Assembly: GCA_013368375.1 (NCBI GenBank)
Contig: JAACJP010000019.1
Coordinates: forward strand, 62,001-126,000
DNA from: Tricholomella constricta
Lineage: Eukaryota > Basidiomycota > Agaricomycetes > Agaricales > Lyophyllaceae
Length of the DNA stretch: 64,000 nt
Direction of reading: 5' to 3'
Of the stretch, positions 1 through 12,537 are shown in pieces (the stretch's first letter is position 1; each line of letters begins with the position of its first letter). The translations under genes and the position numbers were made by a program. The notes beneath the pieces were generated by a model. That model was not told where the DNA came from. It was given only the letters and a program-made list of their open reading frames with translations, and searched no databases.

Positions 1-1
1 C

Positions 2-2492
2 GCCCCGCCGCCCCTGACGATTTCCGACTCTGTCAAGCGTGACACCCTCAAGCCCAGCCCTACTACCAAGAAGAACAAGGACGCGCCGCCGCCCGTGGTC
101 CCGCCTTTGTCGAAGAAGAAGAAGTCCGCGTCGGCATCACCTGCGCCATCCACGAAGAGCGGAACCAGCACGCCTGGCGGCCCGCGTACGCCGACGCCGA
201 ACCTCATCCTCCCGACCTGGGCAGACACGTTCCACACCTCGCCGCGGAGCGTGGTGCCGCCGCCGCCGGCATCGACGTTCAGCCGGACGATGAAGTTTGT
301 GAGCGGGGTGCTTTTTGCGGCGGATAAGCCCGAGGCTGGGGAGGAGAAGGGGCGTGATGGTGGGGTGGGGGCTGGGAATTGGAAGGGGAAGGGTAAGGGG
401 AAGGCGTGGGACAGAGAGAGGGAGAGGGAGTTTATGCATTTTGGGAAGGAGCTGCCGCGCGCGTGGGATGTTGTGATGCAGGGGAAGCTGGACCCGGATG
501 TGCTGAGAGGGTGTCGGCGGGTTGTGGTCATTGGTATACATGGCTGGTTCCCTGGTAAGTCCCAGAGTTCTTAATTCTCCATTATTATTGCCGACTTGTG
601 CTCACGCCGTATGCTATAGGTGCCGTCATGCGAAGCGTGCTTGGCGAGGTGCGTTGAGCTCTGGTTTTTTCGGGAGTCGGATCGGATTCCGTTGTGGTTC
701 TGATTCCATGTTTCGCGTCTTCTAGCCAACGGGAACAAGTGGAAAGTTCGTCAACATGATGGTGCAAGCGCTCGAGGAGTTCCAGGAACAGCATGGTGTG
801 AAGCTCGAGAAGATCACAAGGGTCCCACTAGAGGGTGAAGGAACCATTGATGGACGCGTCGCCAAGTGAGTCCGAGCCTAACCACACAACGTTCGCTGAC
901 TTTTGATCATCTTCGCTCGCCTGTCAACTACCAGGCTCTACGCGAATCTGCAGGCGAACCAGGAATGGATGGATGACCTTCACGCAGCTGATGCCATCCT
1001 CGTCGCGACGCACTCACAGGGCTCCATCGTCTCCACCCATCTTCTGGACCGCCTCATCCAGAATCACCACATCAGGACGTCACGCAACACCGTCGTTGCA
1101 GGTGCCGCCGCCGCCGAGTCTTTCCCCGCCGCTGGCCTGAGCAACGCTCCGGTGCCCAAGCCGCAACGCGTCTGCTGCCTCGCGCTCTGTGGTATCCACC
1201 TCGGTCCGCTCCGCTATTTGAGCAGCAGCTCCCTGCTGCAACCTTATTTCCAGGTGGGTGTTGTTGTGCTCTCGACACAAACTGTCGCCATCATTGATTG
1301 GTCTAATACCCATTGCTCCATTCAGTACTTCGAGTCAGCGGCTGCGCGTGAGCTTTTTGAATTCCAGGTGACTACACCTATCTCCGTTTATTTATCTTCC
1401 GTCACACGCCCTCATGCTCTTCTTTCGCATCTCCAGAACACCGAGAGTGAGGTATCAAAGAATTATGTCACGGCGCTTCGCAGCGTCGTCGACCATGGCG
1501 TACGTCGCGATGCTTCTTTTTTTGTTTTTGTTTTTTGTTTGGTTGTTTGGATTCAACTGAGACGCGTCCTCATTTTGGCGGTTACAGACGAAAATGGTGT
1601 ATGTGGCTTCGCTCAATGACCAAGTCGTGCCGATCTACTCTGGGCTCTTCACTGCAGCGTCACATCCGCTGATCCTCCGAGCGCTCTACATCGACGGCGA
1701 TGCATACCAGTACGTGGCTTGCTGACATGTGATAAACGGAAGAACGAAGACTGATTTTCATTTTTTTTTTCCCTTTTTCGTTCGTTAATTTCGTTTTGTC
1801 CTAGTTCCTCGGACTTCCTGTCAAATCTCCTTGTTCTCCTTCTGCGCATTCTAAATTCTGGAATATCTGATAGCGGGCTTACTGTTCATCTCTCGGAAGC
1901 GACCGCTGGATCTCTGAGCGGTGTGGGTCACTCTACTGCCTATGAGGAAGTTTCCACGTATTCGTACGTCTTTTTTTTTTCTTTTTTTCTTTTTTTGTGC
2001 GGACCACATGTTCGCTTTCTTTTTCATTTCATTTCGGAAGAAAAACGAAATCATGACACATGCTCTCTCTTCCCATACATAGCCTAGCGGTCAAGTATCT
2101 GTTTCTCACCAACGACGGCTTGGAAGATCAACACACCGATCTGGTGCTGGAACCGTTCAATGCGACTATGGAGCAGAACGACTACGAGGTCAGTTCGCAC
2201 ACCCCGTTCGTTTTCCCGGGGGCTGGTTGGGATCATATTTTTGCTCACTCCTTCCTTTTTTTTTTCTTTTTGTTTTTCTTTTTTTTTGGGTTGGCAGATC
2301 CCGTGGTCGCTGCGGGACGTCATCGCGGACGAGCGGGTTTCGTATTTCTTTTCAAGGGAGATTGCAGAGCTGCGCGATGCGTTCCGGGACTGGCACCCCA
2401 AGACTACGATCCTTCGGGATCTCAAACGGAAGCTCCAGCCGATCCAGCGGCTCCCTTCTTCGTTCCCTTCGCCCTCATCAAGCAAGCTGTGA
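2..2492 (+). CDS. YML020W-like alpha/beta-hydrolase, 5' end outside window
   Basis: The reading frame is open from the first bases of the window, so the N-terminus is missing. The visible start is a low-complexity Lys/Pro/Ser-rich region, followed by a hydrophobic strand ending in GIHGWFPG, an oxyanion-loop-like start of an alpha/beta-hydrolase fold. Downstream are PTGTSGKFVNMM and the nucleophile elbow THSQGS (Ser in the H-S-Q-G context). Introns are short GT-AG; the first exons end at about 554, 648 and 865. Later exons include a DD/NDQVVPIYSG-type stretch near 1,620 and the C-terminal piece from about 2,300 to the stop at 2,490-2,492. The order of motifs matches the fungal family of yeast YML020W, whose biochemical role is unknown. 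A lipase-like role is inference only. The family call is fairly sure, the exact exon ends between 1,240 and 2,300 are not. Confidence 0.72.
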
Positions 2493-3312
2493 CCCCGCAC
2501 TATATCACATCGCCCTCTTTATGTTCCACCTACACGCACCACACGCACACGCACACGCACACTGGAACTTGATCAATCAGCATAACCCTCGCATTACATA
2601 TATATATATATATTGATCCCCACCCCACGCCCCGTTATTTAGATTTCTGAGTGTATAAATATAGAAAGTTCCCCCGTTAACATCAAGAAAAGGAAAAGAA
2701 GAAGGAGTATAAGGAACACTGATTTTTAGGGAACAGATTAACGCTGTGTGCTGAATCTGAATCTGAATCTGTTGTTTGTCCGTCCGTCCGTCAGTCCAGT
2801 CAGTCGGTCAGTCAGTCAGATCTGACATGGACACTTCGAACTTGAAGGCGCTGGGATCTTCTTCCCGTAGTGTGTGCGCGTGTGTGTGTTTTTTTTTCTT
2901 CTTTTTCGTTGGGATCTGGGATCTTGTTGGTCTGATTTTGAGAAATCGTGATTTAAAATGCGCTGGGGGCGCTTAACGCTAACACCCCAAACGCAGCACG
3001 CACCGGTTGGGTTCTGGTTGCTGTGTCGGTTGTCGGTCGCACACTGATCGCACAGACACACAGTCACACACGCGACAGATGAATAGATAGATAGATGAAT
3101 AGATAGATGGAGAGATAGATAGATAGATAGATAGATAGATAGCATTACAAGTGTATATTTAGTTGGGGAGAATGATCCGGGGAAGTGGAACGAAACAAGC
3201 ATCTACACCGATGGATGGATGGACGAATGGATGGATGGATGGATGGGCGCATGGAGATGCGGGAAGGGGGAAGGGGGAGGTAGGTGCAGTATTGGTGGTG
3301 TTGTATCCCGGA
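2493..3312. repeat. Intergenic stretch with several microsatellites
   Basis: No gene is visible between the hydrolase stop and the aldo/keto reductase stop, so the two genes converge here. The stretch carries a GTCC/GTCA-type run (2776-2820), a GATA tract with interruptions (3079-3142) and a GGAT tract (about 3210-3247). A short TA run at about 2600-2613 lies in the likely 3' UTR of the hydrolase. Confidence 0.85.
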
Positions 3313-4967
3313 TCAACGGTATTCCGCGCCGCAGTCGCCGATGGAGGTGATGATGGTGCGGCCGTTGGAGTGGGCGAGGACAGCCTCGATGTCAGCGTTG
3401 TCCCTGTCGGTCAGGCGGAACCCGAACGCGCGGTGGTTGTCGTCGGGGTGTTCGGAGAGCCCGAGGCGCGCGCCTGGTGGGCGGGCGGATTGGGGGGGGG
3501 TGTGTGAGGAAGGGGGGGTTTTTGAGATAAAGGAAAGGGTGCGAAGCGACGCACCGACGATGACGGCGCCGACGGCGGGGTGGTCGAGCACCCAGCGCGT
3601 GGCGATGTTGGCGATGCTCAAGCCGCCGTGGCGGTCGCCGATGGCACGCAGAGTGAGCAGGAGCGACTGGAAAAGGCTCCATGTCCCCCAGGCCTTGACG
3701 ATCATGTCGAGATACTGTGGCCACAGACACCAACATCGGTCAGTCTCATCAGGGGGGGGGGCGGGTTTTAATTATTATTACCTTCCGCTGCGAGGGAGTG
3801 AGGTTGCCGGAGTACAGATCGGGCTCTGGCTGGCCCAGCCACTTGTCGGCGAGGAAACCGCCGCACTGTGGATAAAGAAAGAGGGGATGGATACCATTCA
3901 GCGTTTTCAGCGATCAGGCAGGGGGGAAGAAGACCGCACCAGGGTGCCGTATGTCAGGAGCCGGAGACCATGCTTCTCGCAGACGTCAGTCATGCCATGC
4001 AGCGGGCGCGTGTCGATGATCGAGAACTGTTTGCTTGGCGGCAAAAGATTAGCCCGGATCTCTCTTTTTTTAAAATATATATATATATTTCGGTGGAATG
4101 CCACTGCACGAAGCTTTTAACACCCCGCGCAGACGCGTTGCGTACCTGGACTTGGTTCGATGCGATGGCGCCTGGGCCTAACTGGGTGCAGATCTCATCG
4201 GTCCGAATCGCGTCAAAGTTGCAGAGTCCGATCGCGGAGATGAGGCCTTCGGCTTTCAAGTCCTTGAGGATGCGCAGGGCCGTCAAGTAGTTCTGGTCCG
4301 AATAGTCCTGCCAGTGAAACTGCTTCCCCTCCCCAAGGGGGTTAGTTAGCACAAAGAACCGCGCGCGAAGACTCTGCTACTTGCCTGGAGCAGATCGACG
4401 CTGGTGGTTCCCATGCGTTCCATGCGCTCTTGTACCGCGGCCAAGACGACGGCGCGAGTGGGAACGACGCGCTTAAATACGCACCACTTGGTCGCTCCCA
4501 CTACCTGCTGGGACGGGGGAAGGGATCCTCGAAATTGACCCTAATAAGCATCGATCAGTATCCGAGATGCATCCGGCAGGCAACGACCCGTACGAAGATG
4601 ATTTCGGCGCTACCGTAGTGGTCGGCTACGGGCCACAAGGCATTAGACGAGCCGATCGCAATGAGTAACACGGATCCTACCCTGCGGGTCCGACACGGAT
4701 GGTTAGGACAATATATGAGACCTGGACGGGTAGGCTGAACGTGCACGCACCATGTCTAAAGAACGTTAGGACAGAGACTAAGGTCGAGCGAAGAGAGAGA
4801 CACGCACCAAACGCGGTGTACCCGAGCTCAACGTGCCGAGCCATGCCTTGGCGTACTTTGGAGACCGACGCGCTTCCCCAGGCGTTGCTGGAGAGTTGCC
4901 AGAGGCCGGTCCAGATGCGAGGGGTAACAAAGGGACCAAGGCGAAAAGTCTCCATCATGGGCGCCAT
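3313..4967 (-). CDS. Aldo/keto reductase
   Basis: An NAD(P)H-dependent oxidoreductase of the aldo/keto reductase superfamily, cytosolic by absence of a signal peptide. Exons read on the minus strand give WTGLWQLSSNAWGS, the active-site strand ADHYGSAE (Asp and Tyr), a Lys strand GATKWCVF, the catalytic-His strand FHWQDYSD, then ALRILKDLKAEGLISAIGLCNF and a C-terminal part with IATRWVLDHPAVGAVIVGAS, the cofactor-binding end of the barrel. All four tetrad residues (Asp, Tyr, Lys, His) are present, so it looks functional. One intron after DLLQ has a GC donor (CAG|GCAAGT near 4387). The frame is open up to an ATG at 4991, but a TATAAAG on the minus strand (5003-4997) is too close for that start, so MAPMMETF at 4967 is preferred. 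The physiological substrate cannot be told. Confidence 0.8.
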
Positions 4968-5251
4968 TGGGGAGTTGTGGGCGGACAGCACAGGGTCTTT
5001 ATAGCAGATTGTGAAGAATGCATTTCCGGTGAATACAAATGAAGCAAACGAACTGAGTTCGAGACGTGATTGGCACGTGGTAAATATTGGTAACCCGAGT
5101 TGAAACAGACTCTAACTCACGGTTACGAGAATGTTCGCCGGAACTTGTCCCGCGGGATCAGACTCGACGGCCCTGATAAAATTCCATTCTGTTCTCACTC
5201 CTTCCTATAAAGCCTCAGCCATCCACTCCGATTCTCCCCACTCTTCGCCAT
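4968..5251. promoter_or_regulatory. Divergent promoter region between reductase and unknown gene
   Basis: The two genes point away from each other across about 280 bp. TATA-like sequences are visible on both strands: TATAAAG on the minus strand at 5003-4997 and CCTATAAAGC on the plus strand at about 5204-5213, roughly 40 bp upstream of the plus-strand ATG. Shared regulation is possible but is inference. Confidence 0.45.
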
Positions 5252-6101
5252 ATGCCTGCTCCTCAGACTGCTTCCCGCTCCTTAGACACCCGCCCCGCTC
5301 TTGGCCATGTGTACGTCCCCCACGCGCTTCCGCCCATCTCGTCCCGAGTCCTAACATCGCCCACAGCAATCTCATGGTCGACACCTTCATAGCCAACGCG
5401 AACGCCGACGAGTAAGCAATCCCAATCCCCCCCCCACCATCAAGCTCACCTCTCGGCCCCCCAGTCTCCGCTCCATCGTCAGAAACCTTCTTGCCACCAA
5501 CCCACCGCACTTTGCGCATGCCTTTACCACCGCCGCCCGTTCCCGGTTGCGCCAGACCACAGCCCGCGCAAGCATCAACCCCTACGCCCTCTTCGTCCGG
5601 CAGTCCTCACATACGGGCGCCCCCGCCGGCCCCACGCCGCACCTCCACGACGTCTTGACCCGTGCTCGCTCGCTCTACGGCGCGGGTATGGGCTTCACGA
5701 GCCTGAACATCCTCGCCTCCATCGTGCGCGCGTCGGTGGGTTTGCGATGGGACGACGACGACGGCGATCTCGCGGCGCTGCTGGCCGTCATCGACGCGGA
5801 CATCGGGCAGGCAATACAGGCAAGTGGTATATCATCATCATCCGTTGGTCCGGGTCCGGATCCTCCAGGAGACGTACGACGTTTGCTGATGGTTGATGAT
5901 GATGCCCGGTTCATACCAATACAGAGCTCGAAAGAAGAGATCGAAGGCGGACGCGTGAATGATGATGATTTTGGGACGGCACGTGCTATTGTGGATGATC
6001 TCCGGAAGGCGGTGAAGGAAAGCATGGCGGACGTGGCGGCGTGGGGAGGCGAATTCCCATTCGAGCGTGCTGCTTCCAGTTTGGACCACTGGAAGATCTG
6101 A
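5252..6101 (+). CDS. Unknown intracellular protein, 211 aa, four exons
   Basis: I do not recognise the family. The exon model is 5252-5310, 5367-5411, 5465-5819 and 5925-6101, which sums to exactly 212 codons. The third intron has a GC donor in a strong context (CAG|GCAAGT) and is 105 nt, so it stays in frame if retained. The protein begins MPAPQTASRSLDTRP, then has VNLMVDTFIANANADDLRS, an Arg/Thr-rich helix-like middle, and ends with an acidic helix and SSLDHWKI. No signal peptide or membrane span is seen. The regular splicing and Asp/Ala-rich amphipathic stretches argue for a real gene. Confidence 0.65.
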
Positions 6102-8189
6102 ATCAATTTAGAAAGGAAAGGAAAAAAAAAAAAAAAAAAAAGTATTTTAGAACTGTATTCGTATGTATCGTAATTAGCTCAATGAATTGTATCACGCACC
6201 ACCAAACTCACCAGGTCAGCCAGGGGCATTTGTATAACATCACATTACTTATCTCTCTCTGTCTCTCCCATGATATTTTCCCGTCGTCATCCCTCCTGGG
6301 TATACGTATGTATGTGATTTGACTTGCCCTTCACGACACGGGCTGGAGATTGAACACCGACCGGGTCAGATATTCTTTTTCGATTTCCATTTTTTCCTTT
6401 CCCATTTGGAATGCCGTGCGGCTGCAAGTTCAGGCTGTAAGTATGTGTTTCAAGCGACTGGCAGTTGATTTTGCCACCACTCACCCGTCTCCCCAACCTA
6501 CATACAAACATTGATCGGGATGTCGACAACGGGCCAAGGAGAGCGGCGGCGGCAGCGGCGAAAGCGACGAGCGACGAGTGTCATTTTATCTTCATGTTTC
6601 GCATGATATTCCAGGAGCCATCGAGACCCGAGTACTTCCAGATATGCCCCGGAGGACCCGGGATGAGCAACCAGCGTTGTGTTGGCAGCCGGACGAGTTG
6701 CTAGGGAGCTGGCTTTCTGACAGTTACATTCGGTCCGAGCTGAAAGAAAAGAAAAAGGAAAAAGAAAAGCATACCTGACCTAACCTGCATAACGAAATCA
6801 TGATCAGAGCTCTGTTATTGGTCGCGGCCATGGACAGACGATGAAAAACTTGAACAACGTTAACAATCTCGGAGTCGTTGTTGCCCCAAACGACCGCAAA
6901 TAACCAACACTGACTGACTAACTGAACTTTAACACGCGCACAGACCCCCTTGTGGCCAACGACCGAAAAACTCTCATCGAGACCATCGCCGCTATGTATG
7001 TACTTACCCGGCGGGGCGAGGGCCGTATCGGCGCGGCGTGCAACATCCGACCAGTCAATAGAGTCAAAACTAAGAAAATCCCCACGGACCGAAGTGGGAG
7101 GATCTGCGGTGGTAGTGATAGTGATGATGATAATGATGATGATGATGTTAATAATGATGGACGCCAATCAGGCATCCTATCACTCCAACAAACGCCCACA
7201 AAGAAAGCTCTGTCTGTCCAGCCCAGCTCTCTCGGGCTCAAAGCGAAAAGCACACGGCCCCAGCTGCAGGCCCCGGTACAGAAAATGGAGCCCGTTCAAT
7301 CGAATCACTTCACATTAGCAGCATATGTATTATGTATGGACAGCGAGTCGAACGACCTTTCCGAGTGGGGTTTGTGGAGCTGTGGTCGCAAGTGATACAA
7401 GTATATGACACAGGAGACTTATCAATGGACCGACCGGGCTGGCTGGCTGGTGATGAACGAAACCCACACGTCAACTGTACTGTACAACAGAACGGGGAAA
7501 ACAACTTGGGAGATAAGGTGTACCGCGATCCTTGTAGTTGCCGGAGGGTGGGGTTGTGATAAATAACAAGTAACAAGTAAGACTAAGTAAGTAAGTAAGT
7601 GAGTAAAGGTCATGCGGCCCGCGGCCTGCAAACTGAAACGCGACCCGCCCCCCTTCGCCGCGCGGCAGGAAGATGACGCGGTTCGAGGAGGAGGGCCTAG
7701 ATTTATGGAATATACGTATACGGGGACGAGGTTAGTGGCCGGCCGGCCGGGTGTGGGCTCCTGTGGGCGTCGCGTGAGTCTGTACATGCGGACATCGAAT
7801 AAAAAGTAAAAAGGCCTGCACGTTCACCTGCAAGGTTTTTTTTCTTTTTTTTTTTTGCCTGCCATCCGGGGCTATAAGTGGTGAGGCGACGTCTGCAGAG
7901 GTTACAGTGTTGATTCAGAAACAGGGACCAGGGACGAGGGACGAGGGACCCAGGACGCCTCGCCCTGTCGCGGTGTGCGGTATGTCACGGTGTCCGCGAG
8001 GCTTTGTGTGTGTGCGTGTGCGTGGCCTTTCGAAATTGTGAAAGGAAACATCGTGAGGTGGGGGGGTGATGTGGGACTTGAAGCGTTTCAAGGGAAACGT
8101 AGCGGTACATTGTACACTCACGGCTTCCGAGTCGTCAGCGGCGACAGGACATTGTTACGAGCAAATGCTATCGATGACGAAGCCCGATG
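6102..8189. other. Intergenic, no gene recognised
   Basis: This stretch starts with a poly-A-like run (6121-6142, likely the 3' UTR of the preceding gene). It contains a GATGAT/AATGAT run near 7110-7160 that produces an artificial Ile-rich minus-strand frame, and several T- and A-rich tracts. No frame shows family motifs or consistent splice sites. Confidence 0.6.
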
Positions 8190-8838
8190 ATGAAGCTCTG
8201 CCTTCTTCCCCGAGAAGTAGCATGCAATCAGGTAGATTGAACGGCATGAGAGAGCTTTGCTTGCTTGCTTGCTTGCTTACTGTTCCGCCATCGTGACTGG
8301 CAGGTAACCTGAAAGGACCCCGACGCATGCCATTCGAAAGGCTCTGGGTGAATGAAACAAGTCAACGGGAGGATCAATCAGAACAAAGGCGAGATTAACT
8401 TGCGATCGATAAGTCAAATTGTGAAGCTCGATGAAGCTCTGAGAAGCAGCCTGCGATCATAAATTGGAACGGCACGAGAGAGCTTGCTTGCTTGCTGTTC
8501 AGTCATCGTGACTGACAGGTGACCTAAAAGGACCCCGACGCAATTCGAAACTCTGCATAAATGAGTAAAAGTCAATGGGAGGATCAATCAGAAAGTAGGC
8601 GAGATTAACTTACAGTCGATAAGTCAAATTGTGAAGCTCGATGAACCTCCTCTGCCTTTTTCCGAGAGGAAGCCTGCAAGCAGGTAAGCTGAACATGGGA
8701 GACCTAGCTGGCTTGCTTGCTGGCTGGTCGGTCATCGTGACTGGCAGGTAACCTAAAAGGACCCCGATGCAAATTTGAAAGTTAGAAGGGAACGGGGGAT
8801 CAAAAAGCGAGATTAACTTGCAATCGATAAGTCAAAAG
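8190..8838 (+). repeat. Diverged tandem repeat, three units of about 210-240 bp
   Basis: Three consecutive units share the same order of blocks: ATGAAGCTC, CCTGC..GGT, GAGAGCTTGCTTGC, TCATCGTGACTG.CAGGT, AAAGGACCCCGA.GC, GGAGGATCAATCAGAA, GCGAGATTAACTT, and CGATAAGTCAAA. Units run about 8190-8430, 8431-8640 and 8641-8838; the AAGTCAAA block recurs at 8411, 8621 and 8829. The copies differ by small indels, mainly in a GCTT microsatellite (8254-8280 in unit 1). No coding frame is conserved across units. Confidence 0.85.
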
Positions 8839-10363
8839 CGTGATGGTCCCTTGGGCTGTGTGGACGATCAGCCGATGGAATCGCTACTTCACACTGGAAG
8901 AGAGGTTAATGGGGACCCCCTTCATAGACCGCATGGAGCGCAGCGTCCTTCTTGAGCGAAGGAGAAAGAGAAATGCTCGATCGAATGGATGAAGCAGGGC
9001 GTGGCCCCCCATATTGCTTCACATGGGAAGAGGCCTTTGGAACGAAAGGCCATTCACATGCTCCCCCCGCGGTTTCCATCTGGAAATCCTTATACGTCAG
9101 AGATATGGCCATGCTCGCCGGTTGAACTGGGTCGTTTCTAGATGCTCAAGATAGCGGCGACGGCACAACGGTTCAGGCAGTAGGCGACGAGCCAGCCTCA
9201 CTCAGCCCAAACTCGGGTCTAAGAATGAAGGACAGGATAGAGCGTACGTTCAAGCCCATGCGATACGTGAGTGGCTGATAGCAGCTGTGAGGTAATAAGA
9301 CTATTGCCACCGAGTCGGCGCCTCCATGCCCGGGGACCACTTGAGAGTCCGAAATACGGAAAATTCCATGGGTGTACACCGAACGTTTTTTTTTCCCCCG
9401 TGGAATGAAGTCAGGCGGTTTAGAGCATGCAAAGCGAGCCAACTGCTTCCAACGTCGAACCAGCTTTTGACAGGACGGTAGGTAAATTGTGCCGACCTCG
9501 TTAAAATTGCATCCGCCAACGTTCAAGTTCAGGACGCGAATTAGAGATCGAGGCGCCCGACTCTAAAAGCGCCGAGCGCAGGGAGAGGACACGCACCAAT
9601 TTCTGGGCTGAATTTAACCAGATGTAGGCCTTGTCACGAGGACGTGAGAGGGAGACACAATGAAAGAGATCGAAATGGAGCTAGGCGCACAAAAAAGATG
9701 CCCAGTCCCTGAGTTTTATTCATTCGCTACCCTGAGACCTTGACAAGTCAACAGCGACCGCCATGAGAATGGTGAAACTTCGGAGCCGTATGTGGGTCGT
9801 CCAATGGCGCGATCTCGCATTGAAGCTCGCGCTGTCGTCCAAGCGGAATCCTGACCGCACCCTATCCTTAATGGCGGGACTTGCCAGTGCGTACCGGCGG
9901 TACCTAAGCGAAAATTTTCGTGATGGGGGAGCACTCACATGTATGGTAAAGGTCGCACTGCGACGCCGGTGCTGCGTTTAGAGTACCGGGCAAGGATAAC
10001 AATCGGCGACGGTACAATGGAGATATGCGCGATCTGCCAAAACAATTTCGGTGCGAAAATCCCTAGGGATGCGGCGGGCACAATATTGTAAGTTGCCTTC
10101 GGCGGCTGTATGTCCTAGACTTACCTGCCAATGGTGCCCTTGTCGCGCTGCTCAAGCACAACCAGTGCCCAGGAGGAAAAAACGCGATCGTGGGAAGGAG
10201 GATACCGCCGGCGCCTGCCGCATGTGCCGCAGAACCTTCAGCTGGCGTACACAAGCGAGGTTATTGGTTCCCGCCCTATGTCACGACAAGTTATGGCGTT
10301 CGTGACCGAGTCTTCTTGCTTCGTTACCCACACCTTGCTCCAGCCCACTCGCGAAGAAAGTCT
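8839..10363. other. Intergenic, no gene recognised
   Basis: Frames up to about 117 codons exist on the minus strand (9173-9526) but lack motifs, signal peptides or believable introns. The last few hundred bases probably include the promoter and 5' UTR of the MFS transporter; the transporter frame itself is open upstream to about 10190 without recognisable protein. Confidence 0.55.
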
Positions 10364-12537
10364 ATGGGCCCCATGTCCACAACATCGTCGACCACGCTCC
10401 ACCGCGACGTCGAAGACTTGACGAGCATGCCTGGATCCAAGGAATTTCTTCCACCTGATCCTTTCGAAGTACATCTTGACCCGGAAGAACACCCTCAGAA
10501 CATACCATTATTGAGGAAATGGATTGCTGTGATTGTCATCAGCTGCGCCTCCTTGTGTGTGACCTGTTCTTCATCTGTGGTAGGTGGGAGTTCGTCGAAC
10601 GTTAAGATCGTCCGTCAATATTTGCTTTTTCCCCAGGCTACTTTTACGGAAACAGGGGTTGCGGCCGAATTCCGAGTGCACCATCTAGTGACCGTCCTTG
10701 CTTTGAGCTTGTTCGTGGAAGGGCTTGGGCTGGGGCCGCTGTTGGTCGGCCCACTGTCTGAGATGTATGGAAGGAACATCGTGTATCGGGTTTCCTATGG
10801 TTTGCTCTTCCTTGCCTCTTTTCCAGTCGCATTCGCTCCAAACGCCAGTGAGTCAAAGTCATTCCTTGAATCCCATCTCATATCTCATCGCCCAAACCAT
10901 TCGTATCTTCGTCAGGTGTATACTTAGTGTTTCGATTCATCAGCGGCTTTTGTGGCGCCGCGTTCCTCAGCGTTGCGGGCGGGAGCGTGAGTGACTTATT
11001 CTCAGATTCCACAGTCGCGAAGTGAGCCTATACCTTTCACTCCACTGCGTAGCTCGATCCTTACTTTACCGCCCGACAGCCCCATGGCTCTCTATACCAT
11101 TAGCCCTTTTATTGGTCCTGTTCTTGGCCCATTGCTCAGTGGGTTCGTACCCTCTCCCCCTCGCCACGGTTGGTGATTAACATCGTTCTAGATTCATCAA
11201 TCAGGTGCGAACGCACCCATAGGTTTTGGCATCGCTGACCTAGCTGACGGCTCTTAGAACCTCTACTGGCGTTGGACATACCGGATACAGTCGATATGGA
11301 TCTTTGTCCAATACATTGCGCTACTTGCTGTGAGTCCACCTGCCCGTCGTTGGATGGTGCTCGGAGTTACATTACCGCACAGTTGGTTCCCGAGACATAC
11401 GAACCCGTCCTTGTGAAAAGGAAGGCCCGTCGGTAAAATCCCTGCCGCTCTTTCGTTTCCCGATTTTAAAGCCGACTGTTCATTAGTCTTCGGATCTCCA
11501 CAGGCGATCTGGCGTACTGGGCCCCGTTGGATAAGGAAGATAGACACCTCCTCCGCGCGATCGCAATCAGCTGTTATAGGCCATTCCGTTCGTCCAACGA
11601 CTAATGCGTATGCTGGGAATACTGAAACCCTCTTTCTATCAGAACTTGTCATGTTTGATCGCATGGCGTTACTCTTAGACCTCTGGTACGAGCCCCGCGT
11701 CTCCCGTTGATAACTAGCAACTTACTCGACCTAGGACTGCATTGATCCTTGGCATCCTGTACCTTGCATTTCAGGCCTTTCCAATCATTTTCAGTGACGG
11801 TCACGGCTTCAACATGCAGACGACAGGCATGACATTCTTGGGAATCGGACTTGGAATGGTATTAGCGATTTCTTCCCAGCCGTTCTGGAACAGGTTCGTC
11901 TACCCCTTGCGCGTCAAAACCTTGATTTTTTCCCCCTCTGATGCGATCTCGAACAAGACTTTTCGAACGCGAAGGAGCCAAACACGGTGGTCAAGCCCCG
12001 CCTGAAACACGCTTGATCATGGGCCAGCTTGGTGGTGTCCTCGTACCGATCGGTGGGCGACGACAATCATGCTATTACCACAATTCCGCTAAATGACAGT
12101 ACCCTGATCACCGCACAGGTCTATTCTCGCTAGCATTCACCACATACCCGCACGTCCACTGGATCGCCCCCATCATTGCCTCCGTTCCGTTCGGAGCGGG
12201 GATTTACTTTGTCTTCACATCAACCTTCACATACCTCGTCACAGCGTACCGCCCCATCGCAGCATCAGCCATGGCCGCAAATAGTGCGCTGCGTTCCAAC
12301 TTTGCAGCTGTGTTTCCACTGTTCGCAGGCACGATGTACGCAAGGTTAGGTACCGTGGGCGCCACTGCTTTGCTGGCAGGGCTGACAACAGTGATGGCCC
12401 CACTACCGTCAGTCGTATTTCCGCTATCCGCAACTGATTCGCATCTTAACCTACTACCCACCCACCCCTTCCTCAGGTTCATCTTTCACCGGATCGGACC
12501 TCGCCTGCGCGCCAAGTCTCGTTTCGCAATATCATAA
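10364..12537 (+). CDS. MFS transporter, DHA1 / polyamine-drug type
   Basis: A 12-span proton-coupled major facilitator of the plasma membrane. After a polar N-terminal tail, the first spans give KWIAVIVISCASLCVTCSSS and the MFS motif A, GPLSEMYGRN, between spans 2 and 3. Next come FRFISGFCGAAFLSVAGGS, the loop LYTISPFIGPVLGPLLSGF and YWRWTYRIQSIWIF, VPETYEPVLVKRKARR before the central loop, TALILGILYLAFQAFPIIF, and the C-terminal half ending FIFHRIGPRLRAKSRFAIS. Motif order is that of fungal polyamine (TPO-like) transporters. It is split by about nine short introns, among them 11,435-11,502 and 11,609-11,660. The start at 10364 precedes MSTTSS; a second ATG at 10373 is equally possible. No disabling change was seen. 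Confidence 0.82.

Noticed and set aside
6724..7167. Minus-strand 147-codon frame starting with an Ile-rich hydrophobic run
   Set aside because: The hydrophobic start is the translation of a GATGAT/AATGAT microsatellite, and the rest has no motif or splice support.
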